DNA from: Anseranas semipalmata
Lineage: Eukaryota; Chordata; Aves; Anseriformes; Anseranatidae
Assembly: GCA_013399115.1 (NCBI GenBank)
Contig: VXAA01006529.1
Location: 47,518 to 111,517, forward strand
Reading direction: 5' to 3'
Length of the DNA stretch: 64,000 nt
Shown: positions 50,401-62,400 of the stretch, piece after piece
Numbering within the stretch: position 1 is the stretch's first letter
Layout: each line of letters begins with the position of its first letter
The notes under the pieces: model-generated
Database searches by the model: none
Told to the model about the DNA's origin: nothing
The model's input: only the letters and a program-made list of their open reading frames with translations
Position numbers and translations under genes: made by a program

Positions 50401-53400
50401 TTTCTCTCTTTCCCTTTCTTTCTCTTTTTCTTTCTTTTTTGAAGTTTCATGTTTAGTATAACCAGTGTAAAAAAAATGAAAAGAAACCACACCAGAAGAG
50501 TCAGGAAAAATATAAAAGGATTTTTTTTCCATTTAAAATGTTGCTCTCAACAAACAGGTTTTTGTTTGTTTGTTTTTAAGGAAAAAAAAAAAAAAGGAGC
50601 TTCCCCTCATTTGCAGCAGTACAAACCATGAGGTTACTTTCTTTGAAGCAACACTGGTGTAAAAGGTGACAGAAGTACTTTAACCATTATTATTCCAACT
50701 TTTTCAGATCTAAGGAATTTAAATTCAAGTTGCTTAATCCTCTCACAAACAAACAATCTTTAAAAAATAACCCCAAACTGTGCTAGTTTTTCCTGGAGAA
50801 ACAAAGTGACAGAAGCTAACTTTCATCTCCATTTTCTCCTCCTATGCAAATACACCCACGCCAATGTTCACATTGCATTTATGAACAACAGGTTTTCCTG
50901 TGACACCTGTATACCACCATATTTTTTACAAGAAAGGCAGTGGAGCACATACTTCATGTCCACAACCCCCTTAAAACAGTCTCTTGTCACTAATTTGATT
51001 GTCACTAGTTTAATTGACTTACATCCAGAGATATATCACTCCACTGCAATAAACTGATATCTTATGTGCTATTACCGTGACAACAATAACAACATAAATA
51101 AGCATCGTCATTCTTACTGTCTTGCAATCATTATTCAAACCAAGGTGAACTGAACTTATGGACCTGCTTACTAAAGAAATTCAATACTCACCAGGCTGGC
51201 AGATATCTTTTTACTTCCGACAATTAGTGTTAGCTAATTAAATTGACAGGTGTTTTTGTGGAGGGAAGGAGGCTTACTATTACAAGCTTCACAGAATCAC
51301 AAGAAGCCTGAATCACAAGACACACAAAATATTTTATACTGATGCTTACAAATTAAATCTGTCAGTGTTAGTTAGTGTAAACAAATCTGAAAGCAGCTAC
51401 TGGAACTCTAGACCATGCTGCTTATTTACAAATATAAAAAAATATTCTCGCACCAACTTTTAGTCACCCTTTTCAAACTGAGTAATATTTGATAGCCTGG
51501 TGATAAAAAACTATTGCAAAAGCAATTAGAACTGCTTCATGCTGCAGGCTGTGCATTACATTAATATTGATTTACACTGGTACTCAGAAATATTATACTT
51601 ATCTTGAATAACAGCTGCCTGGCATACACTGGGCAAAGGGGACACTCATGAGACAAAGCACTTAAATTGTTCTCCAAAATGAAGCTCCTCTTCAGACAAT
51701 TTCCCCGTCTCCTCCCCCAGACTTTACAGAATGACTGATGTCACAGAAATAGAAAAGCACAGGCTGAAAAGAAATTAATAATTCTGCTCTTCATTTCAAT
51801 GGGAGCATCTATTCTTAGTGTTGTTTTAACTTTTTGATAAATGACTTTCAAATATTTCGTAGAACTAAGGTAATTACATGGAAGAAACAATTTTAAGAAG
51901 TGATTTGACAGTACGCAGAAATGTCATGAAAGAAGTTATGGTCCACAAAAAAAAAAAAACAAACAATAAATTAGGATACTTTTTGTCGATTTAGATCAAA
52001 AGATCATTTCAGTTTTCTTAGAAAGAACAGAAGCTACCTAATCTACACAAAATAGTATTTTTTAAAAAAATATGCAGTCCGGACTTTTCGTTTAACCTAA
52101 ATGAAATTTAACTATGTGTCTAGCTGCAATTTTTAAAAATTTAAGATTTTGGAAATCAGCACACTTTCACTTCTGCTACATGGATGGCTTGAATATACTC
52201 AACCCATTTAACTTCTACAAAAATTGTACTGCAACTCAGTGAACACCCAGATGACACTTGGTAAACAAAATATGCAGAATATTAAACTATTTTCACATAT
52301 GGCTTCTTAAATTATGTTCAGCAATTAAATCAGTTGTTATCTGAAAATGTTCAAACCTGCCACACAGCTCAAATCTGCTGGCGAAAAATAAAAAATGAAA
52401 GCTGCTACTTTATATGCAAAATGTAGCACCAATTCTGCACAGATCAGCTGTGAATTGTAACCATCATCATTAATTTTTCTATACTGCTATAAATATTAAA
52501 TGGATTAATTTCAAGTGGAAATGAAAATGGAAAGATATTTTTTCCACGCTATTTGAAGAAATGAGACTACAGTCAGAAAACAGTGTAATACCATTCCTAA
52601 TAATAAAAGTACCTCTTTGTGGAAATACAAAATCAATTAAGTTTGATGAATGTCTTCAAAGTATTGTATCTGTTTTAACTTAGCTTGACTTCACAGAGAT
52701 AAGTGTCTGAGCAAGAAAACTCTCAACTCTTCTGCTTTTAACTGTAGAGATATTCGTTTAAAGAAAAAGCATGGAGAATTGTTTTCAAAATCAGTTCATA
52801 TTCTGAATGAGTAAGTATGTGGTCTAAAGGCTCTGCTAAAAGTTAGCATTATATGGATTATTAAATTCAAAAGGAACACATGGAAAGTATGTGTACATAG
52901 CAGGCCTTAAAGCCCTTCCCTCTTTTCCAATACTTTTAACCTCAAGTTTGTAGATTATTAAAAGCTCAGTCTTAATTCATAACCTTTGTTTTCTTTAACT
53001 ACAGAGAGGTGTTTCATGTGCAACCCCTAACTTACTCCATAAACAAGCATGAGTAGGGCATAGGCATCATTACACAGTGTGAGCAATATTTTACACATTT
53101 GGCCTAAAGGCTGTCTTAAGCAGTGATGAATCTAGCAACGGGAACTCTTATCTGTCATTATGAAGTTCTTGCTAAAAAAGTTTTTATTTTTTTATTTTTT
53201 ATGTCATTCACCAACAAAACCAGCCAACACTAACACCAAAGACCCTAAGGTGCAGGAAGGCATATTTACATTTCCTGAACTTCACCTAGAAGCAGAAGAG
53301 TACTAACGGTTAAAAAAGTGTACAGTGGTATTGTGTGCCATGCAGTAAGCAAACCATTTTATGAAATTCACTCACAGTTTCAGAAAATTACGTGCACAAG

Positions 53401-56400
53401 CTAGGGTTTTACCAGGTCAACCATGCAACTGCTTGGGCCTCTACCCTGAGACAAATTTACTATAACCAAGAATATGAATGCCTGCTAATTTACATGGATG
53501 TATAAATTATGGGTTTGATGAGTGAAATGAGCTAAACGGATTCCTTCTGTGTTGAGGCACAGTAGTGCTGAGGCATAACAGAAACCTCAGACAGAACTTT
53601 ATTTTCCTAATTAATTTATTAGAAATACATTTAGTATAAGAGAAAGACTCTACACTCTTTTACTGCATAAACCCACTTTGAATCAATCTGTTTCTATTTC
53701 AGTTTTCTCTAACACATCTCTTCAACCTTTGCTTGTACCAGGTGCAGGCCTCCTATCCAGCCCCAGGCTCAAGTTAAACGCCTGATGCCAGTTTCCTATC
53801 ACAGCTGATGCTAATCTTTCTTTTGAGCTTACTGTGATGTGTCCCTCCTAGATCCAGCCTCAGTGAAGTCCTTAGTTCCCTCCTTTCTGTAGCTTACCTT
53901 TTGTTTCCTGTGCATTCAAATCAGACAACTTTTCTACCACACAGCCAAGCGTCAGCAAAAAACACGTGGGGACTACTAAGCAGACAGGCACAGCCTTACT
54001 CACACCCAGAGCAAGAAAGGAACAGACTGTGTAAGGGAAAGTCTTTATTATAGCTTTGGGAAGAAGCTACCAAGGCTATGACCTGTCAGAGTCAAGAAAG
54101 CTGAGTGAATATCTTTTTAAAAAAAATTCCACTGAATCTAGAGTCTCCACTGAACACAGACATATAATTCTTTTTCAGAAGGTTTATTGAATTTCTTAAG
54201 TTTGTGAAGACTTCTACAGAAATGTCAAAAGATGACACATCTATAACAGGAATGCTACTTCACTGCCAAACAGTGCGTTCTCTAAAATGCTAAAACGCTA
54301 GTGATTTTCAGAGACAAGGTTACAAAAACTTCTGTATTTGAACATCAGCAAAATTGCGATTTCTGGAAGTGTCTCAATGTTTCTAGTTGGAGCGTCCCTC
54401 TGAAAATTTCATGCATAGACTGAACTGAGCACTTGGCATGGAACACATTGGAAGGAATAGTAACAGTAGGAAGCATAAGCCGATTTTAACAGGCAGTGTT
54501 ATTGGCCTTGCTGATAACATGCTGTATCTCTTCCTCTCTCTTTTAAACAATTGTACAGACAGAGTCTGAGATGGAATCCAAAATAAACTATTCAAAGGAA
54601 GAACGCATAAATACTGAGCTAAAGAAAACATTCAGATGAGATTATCTCAGTTAGCTGAATTAACAGAAGATGAAGCTGTGTTCCTAACACACTGTCATGT
54701 ATGGTAGGGGAAATGTTGCAGCATCTCCGACTGCAATACTTCATCCATATACCTCCATTTCAGTTGACAATGTCAGCATTGTGACTTACAATACAGCAGC
54801 ATGCACATCATTTGTCAAAGGCCATACAGAAATCGGTGGGCATTTCTGCTTTTCAAACAAATGATATGAACGTACCATATTCCAGGACAAACTGTTTCTT
54901 CTATACATCCCTGTGCTGTCACAGGCGTTTCTTTTTCTTTTTAAACCAGCTCACAGCTGTTACTAGGTAGACAAACTAGTATCCACAGCATGGTCAAAAA
55001 TAACTGCAGACATTACCATAGCACAGGTTCCTTCAAGTGCCTAACCAGAAGCAGCTGCAATACTTACTAGTTATCCCCTAACCCTGTTTTCTCGCAACAC
55101 CCAGTAAAATACAACTGAGACCACCACTCGCTTCAGATTCTGGCTTAGAGAACATAGCACAAATATTTTTCAGGGAATTAAAAGTATCTGGTAACTTTCC
55201 CTTATCACCCTTGCTCCAAAAGCAGCATTAAACAAGTGATTTATCTTGAAGAAAGAAAGACGAGGCACTTAAGCTTCCTGAAACCACAGATAACCCAACA
55301 TAAGAAAACTACTGCATACATAAGAAGTTCGTATCTGCAACCTGAAGGTACCAGTACAAGAAGTAGTAGGAATCATTCCTCACCTTGATCCTGCTGACAG
55401 CTTCCTGAGCCTGCATCATCCTTACATTCTTGGAGGGAGTTTTATCAGAAAGGAGCTGAGTCGAGCCAAGATAATTGGCAGCAAAAATAATTCCATCAAT
55501 TAAGTCTTCAGGATCGCAAGGTCCAGGAACTGTAACACAGGAAAGAAATCACTGCAGAAAATCATACTGAACTATGGCAAAACAGCAGCACTGACTAGTT
55601 GAGCCTGCACCTGATGGCTGTAAATGCTGCTCTGAAATACTAGTTTACCATGATGACATGGCAACCAGTACTTTCAAAGGTACAAAATATCAAGCAAATG
55701 CTCTCAACATCTCTCCAGCAAAAGCTGTAATTGTTAATCCAGCCTGTCTCTCACAATTGCTCATCCTTTTGTAAGCAGGGATCACCCTAGGGCAAAACAG
55801 TATCTCTGAAGTTTTGCTGTTATGAAGAGACGTGGGGACTCAGCTCTTCCCTCACCCACCTTGCAATTCTAAGACAAACAGTCGTAAACAGCAAGGGGAA
55901 GGGTGCAATTTAAGAATAGCCATCAGCCACTTGCTCACTTGTGTGTTAGCCACAGTTAGTACACAGGTAGAGGAATCTCCCTGGCAATGCTTTACAGGTA
56001 CAACACTTCTCCCCTTACCAAGGAGACTGAGAGCCCAATTAAGCAAATTACTTTTATCCCACAGACCTTTAAAAATCATTATTAGTCTCTCTGAGGGAGA
56101 GTATCCAGTACTTTCAGAATTCAATAAAAATGCTGTTGTTAAATACACAGAGCACGGGATGTCCTGCTGGAAAAAGTGGCTTTTGGTTCCCAAAGATTCT
56201 TAATGATCTGACTCCCATTAACTTCTGTGGAAAGTCTGAGGGTGATGAAGTGTTCAGTGCCTAACAATTTAAATCATTATAAAGCAGCATTTATGATCAA
56301 TAACATCTTTGGTGTTTAGCAATTATATCTAAAAATTGTGTATCTAAGAAAGTTGTATTTTAACACCTTGCTACATGTTAAAACTGTCATGATCCAAAAG

Positions 56401-59400
56401 GGAGGTTGGTTTAGCTAAGCTTCCTGTTCTCGTACAAGTGAGAAAAAACAAGTGATGTCCAAGACAAGTGAAAATGCAAACCATCCTAAAGAATTCCATA
56501 GGCAAAAGTGTCCACATTTTATCATCAAAAAAATAAACGTTTTTGTTCTAGGAACAAAGCAAAAAAATCCTACAATATCAGAATGGAGTTTTTATTAGCT
56601 CAAGGCTTATGTTGAGAAATGAAGTGCTGGGGCTCAAAGTTTAATGTTACTCAGAATGCCAACTCCGGTTTAACTATAATGGAAGAGATTAACATCCACT
56701 TAGAACAAGCATGAGAAACTTCAGCTCTGAAGAAATTAAAGTCGTTTTTAAGAAAAAAATAACAAGAGTAAGAGCTGGAGATAAATATCACACTCAAACT
56801 ATACACACAAACATAAGTAAATGTGTAAGCCTTATAAGGAAGTTTGCCTCTTCTATGGTTTCTTTAAATATGAAAATTTATGACTAATCATTTTAAAATG
56901 CTCATCTTGAGCGGGTAGAAGCTGTTCAGACACTAAGAATCCGGAAGACCCTCAAAATGAACAAGTAGCTTTCAAGTACATGACCCAAAAAAATGGAATT
57001 TTTCCCTTAGGGAAATTTATACATCTGGAAGTGTTATGAATTTGCAATCTCTTCCAGTCCTGAAACCACACAGCATTTTAAGTGCTGCTATTTGCTACTA
57101 TATATGTGAAGGCCTTATCACAACTTCCATTACCAAATCCTTTATAGTACTATTCCTGTTTAAAACACACAAAAAAACATAAATTTAGGCTGACATTCTG
57201 TAGAGGTGTAGATAAGATTCCCAGAAAGCATATTAAAAAAAAGAAAAAGGCACGTGCTCTATTTTCATTAGAGGGGAACACCCATACAACACTGCTTTTT
57301 ATAAGACCTCTTCCATTTATTATTTCTGACAGTGAAATTATTATCCGTTGAATGGAAGTGTAGCATACATACAAGGGGATCGAGTGCACCCTCAGTAAGT
57401 TTGCAGACGACACCAAGTTAGGTGCGTGTGTCGATCTGCTCGAGGGTAGGAAGGCTCTGCAGGAGGATCTGGATAGGCTGGACCGATGGGCTGAGGCCAA
57501 CTGTATGAAGTTCAACAAGGCCAAGTGCCGGGTCCTGCACCTGGGGCACAACAACCCCAGGCAGAGCTACAGGCTGGGGGATGAGTGGCTGGAAAGCTGC
57601 CTGGCAGAGAAGGACCTGGGTGTGCTGGTTGACAGTCGGCTGAATATGAGCCAGCAGTGTGCTCAGGTGGCCAAGAAGGCCAACGGCATCCTGGCTTGTA
57701 TCAGGAACAGTGTGGCCAGCAGGACTAGGGAGGTGATTGTCCCCCTGTACTCGGCTCTGGTGAGGCCGCACCTCGAGTACTGTGTTCAGTTTTGGGCCCC
57801 TCACTACAAGAAGGACATGGAGGTGCTCGAGAGAGTCCAGAGAAGGGCAACGAAGCTGGTGAGGGGTCTGGAGAACAAGTCTTACGAGGTACGGCTGAGG
57901 GAGCTGGGGTTGTTCAGCCTGGAGAAGAGGAGGCTCAGGGGTGACCTTATCGCTCTCTACAGGTACCTTAAAGGAGGCTGTAGTGAGGTAGGGATTGGTC
58001 TCTTCTCCCACGTGCCTGGTGACAGGACGAGGGGGAACGGGCTAAAGTTGCGTCAGGGGAGGTTTAGGTTGAATATTAGGAAAAACTTCTTTACCGAAAG
58101 GGTAGTTAGGCATTGGAATGGGCTGCCCAGGGAAGGGGTTGAGTCACCATCCCTGGAGGTCTTTAAAAGACGTTTAGATGTTGAGCTTAGAGATATGGTT
58201 TAGTGTGGGCCTTGTTAGAGTTAGGTCAGAGGTTGGACTAGGTGATCTTGGAGGTCTCTTCCAACCTGAACAATTCTGTGATTCTGTGATTCTGTGATAA
58301 GTGCTAGCAAGTTTTTTTCTTTGGAAGACTAGTGCACAAAATTGAGATTTTTTTAAGGAATTTCCCACTAGACAAAGATCTAAGAAAATTTTGGTTTACT
58401 ATTACTTTTTTTAAGGAGAGGAGGATTCTTTTAGATAGCACTGGACAGAGAGAGCTACCACAAGGAGACTCATTTCTGTTTAAGACAGATCATTCATTGC
58501 TGCAAAATTCCAAAGCTCAGCTAGTTTAGAAACAAGATATGAAATTTACAGTAGTTGATGATCTGGCTACAGATTCCAAAACATGCAGTACAAACATTGA
58601 AGACTAAACCAACGACAAGTTTGTAGTCTAAAGAGAATGACCATAAAAATGTTTAAACACAGCACACTATAAAGCAACCCAAGGAGTTCCAAGACAGTCC
58701 AAATAATGCATCACATCAGCTATATTTCTGGCATTTCATAAAGCACATAGTACAACCACTGTTGGGGCAACACAGCAAATGCAACTTAGAATTTTCTGCT
58801 TCTGTCATGCTCTCATAACAAAACAACTGAATTTTACAGCATGCAGTCTTCCTGTACACACAGAATGCAGACTCATACGAAAGGTAACAGCAGTTCAGGT
58901 AGCAGGTAACTTGTTTGTTGACGTTGTTCTAAATAAACTCATCCCCAATACAAGTGCAACCTTAACTCTAAGACAGGAAGCACTATTTAATTAGAGGACA
59001 AGTAGCTGTAAAACAGTGCAGATTTCCTCTGGCAGACCTGCCAATTAATGCTACTGATTCAATCCTGCCAATTAATCCACAGGAGACTGGATTGAGCCTG
59101 CCAGTTGAAATCAGTGCTAGAGAGAGCACTACAGTCATCTTGCCTAACCTCTTTTCCCCATCCATCATAAAAACTTAGTAGTGGTTTAAGTGATACTAAT
59201 AAAAAAAACAGTTGACCTGAGACAGAAACTGTAAATAAAATAAAACACTAAAAAAGTAAAAGATGCATGTTTCTGAACTTCAGAAAGAGCCTAGTACAAT
59301 TTAGTTCAGGCTCCAGAATGGACACAATTTAATCTAAATCAGTACACCCAACCCTAGTAGTTTTTCTATTCAGCAAATGAAAATGAAATTTTATACATTA

Positions 59401-62400
59401 TAAATACTGGAGTTCTTTGGATATATAAAAATATTTAGAAATTGTAGAACCATCTTACCTTCAACATAGGTTGGAAATGAAGCCAAGCTTTTTCTGGACT
59501 GTAATTAAGACAAAAAGGATTTCAAACAAAACAGAGCATGTGCATATATGCATTAAAAATTTCTCCATGCCAAAAAGAAAAAAAAGAACAAAAAACAAAT
59601 CAGTTATTACCAAAGGAAGATCATTGTTTACTAAGATTTATTATTCTATCCAGTAGTTTCAAACTCTAACCACCTAAGGTAAGTTCAGTGTATTCCATTT
59701 GTGTGTTTATCTATCAGGCAACATGCTAAGCTCAGTTTTCAGTTACTTGCTGGTGTTTTACAGTATATTAACTGTCTATCAATCAGTGCTCTGCTTTTAC
59801 TGATCAAGCAGTATGCAGGGAAACACATCATATCTCAAAGACACTGAATTTTCCAAACACAAATAAATACATGTAGAAATATACAAAAATTACTCTCTAC
59901 TGTTAATACTCATGACTGAAGCCATCAGCTGTTAGTTATTCATTAACCAAATTTTGTTATTCATTAGGACTGTTCTTAGATGTATCCTCATGTTAATGCA
60001 GCCTATAAAAAACTTTCCAAATTTTAACAATTCAGGTAGCAATCTATGTTCTATGGCATAACTGAATTCACTAACACTCCACCACCAGCTATGTTTACGC
60101 TGTATCATGCACAAGAACATATCTGCTTGCTTCAACTTTGTAAAAGGTAATCAAAAAAGGCCTGTCTTGCATATGTAAATACTCAGAGTAAAGTCAGACT
60201 TTATTTCCAGCTGCAACCTTCCATGAAAGACACTGTGGTTAACACTTCAAACATTTGAAAGCTACAAATTCAGTAGGACTCACCATTTTGTTATATTCAG
60301 TGACATACCCACATAGGAACATTTATCAAAGAAAATTTGGTGTGCCAATATATAGATGATAATAGGTATATTGAAACAGATGCTGCTATCATACTTGTCA
60401 TAGATAAGAATTTTGGATAGCCCAAGGATTACAAAACTTTAATGAATCTACAACTGATTGTATCAGCAGTAACTCGTCCAATGACTGCTCAGTATAGTTT
60501 TATTAAAAGAAAATCCATGTATGATCAGAATAATGCACAGTATCTTAGACAATTTCAAGCTGCTTTTATACATACATATATTTATACATATATGCCAAAT
60601 TATTTTCCTTTATGTCAGGCAACTTATCAGGTCCTGTGTGTTAGTGGGAAAAAAATAGGCAAACTATGAAGGCCACTGTTAAGTGACAGGCTGAGTGACT
60701 AACCCCAGGGAGTCTTTTCCATTGCAATGAACGCAAAATAGATGTAACATAAGTATTATTTTTCACGCAATGATGCTAGTCCTGCTATAAAATAAAAGAA
60801 CCCATGAAAGAAAAACAAAAGCTGCATGACAGAGAGCAGAGCCTGTGCAGCCATTAAGTACTTGTTCCTTAAGAAAATGACTAAGCTGTACTGCAAAACC
60901 ACAAATGCTCTCCATCAGTGATAGTACTAGCATAAATAAACAACCATCTCCTGCTGCCAGAGCCTGTCAGTTGCTGTGAGGATACAGACATTCCTTTTCA
61001 GATCTCTGGCTCTTTCATCTCTTCAGATTAATGTTTTTTACTGGACCACCCACCTATACGATTCAACAATTGTTTGCAGTTGCTGCTGGTGTGGAGCTAG
61101 GAGGGATATTCAACTGCAGGACTGTGAGCAGTCAGAGTACAAATCCACTGCACACCAGAGGCAGCTTATGAATATAAACGACCTTTTCCAAAGCACTTTT
61201 TTTTAAACAGAGTGCCCAAAGCTCATAAATACACATTTGGCAACTCTTCAGCAATCTGACTAGCTGGTGCAACTTCTTCTCAGGAAAAAAACACGTGAAG
61301 TGTCATCATATATGCTCTTACTACAAAAACTCGCACACAAATTTTTTTTTTTTGTTATTAATCCTGGTCAAAGGACATTCAGCTAAGACTATAAGAACAC
61401 TAAAGAAACAGATAAAGTTGCTGATAAGAAGAAATCTACACCTTTTAATTTTAGATATCCATGAATAATGAAATATTGAGGTATTAATATTTGATTACTC
61501 TTGTTAATAATCTTGTTACCTTTCAGCCTACTATTACAAAATATATATTTTTAAAAAAGGTTTTATTAAGACCTTAAAGTCATTCCCCCAAATTATGAGG
61601 CCGCTTTATCACCGTTGTTCTTGCACGGAGGTAGTAAAGCAGGCATTATTGCTCATTTGAGGGAAACTAAACAGCCTGATACATCCTGCTGTGAATCTTG
61701 GTTTACCAGGATTAACTCTGACGCTATGTGTGAGCACATCATAAAAACTGAAATGAGCAGCATCTTGTTTTTTCTTTTTTTAATAATACCTAAAAACTGT
61801 TAACAGTTAGAATGTGCATGAAGTGACAAAATCTGTAAACTGAAGAAAGCCAGAGGCTTGAATAAGCTAACAATATTGCAGGTAAAAATGTAGTGGTACA
61901 ATCCATTGCTGAAGGCTTTAGCACATGAGAAACTATGAATTTCTTAAGTCTTTTGAATCTTTCCATTATCTTCTAAATGCAAATACAGATTGGCAGAAAT
62001 ACATACATGATACAAGCTTTATTACACCCTTGATAATAAAAACAGAAAAAAAAAATTACTTATTAGTGTTTCAATTTTAATCAGTATTTCCAGTCATAGT
62101 AGGTCAGTTTCTTTCATTGTGGAAGACAACTCATGCATTGTTACCGGTAATAATGTGGTACTTCATTAGCTACTGTGCCTACAGTTTCCAGATTTTTTGA
62201 AGTTAAAAAAAAAAAAGCAAATAAACCAAATATTTGCACATTTTTCTGTTTACGAAGCCAGCCAGTCTACACGAATGTAAATACTTTTTATACTGAATGA
62301 TTTTCTTCTCACACTGTGAGAAGTTCTACTCACACTTCTCATTTTGTGTTGGTGGAACTAGCACACTGTAAAAAGCTGCGAGGTGAAATAATAAATAAAT

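Larger units (their letters stand above)
55530..59458 (-). other. APBA1 intron, 3.9 kb, with CR1
   Basis: An intron in phase 1. It carries the antisense CR1 copy at 57376-58300 and otherwise AT-rich sequence without recognised features. Confidence 0.85.

Noticed and set aside
55832..56203. 123-codon frame in an APBA1 intron
   Set aside because: An equally long frame exists on the opposite strand, with no homology or splice phase relation to APBA1.
57418..58011. 197-codon minus-strand frame across the 57-kb CR1
   Set aside because: It is the antisense shadow of CR1 ORF2, which has the catalytic motifs on the plus strand.
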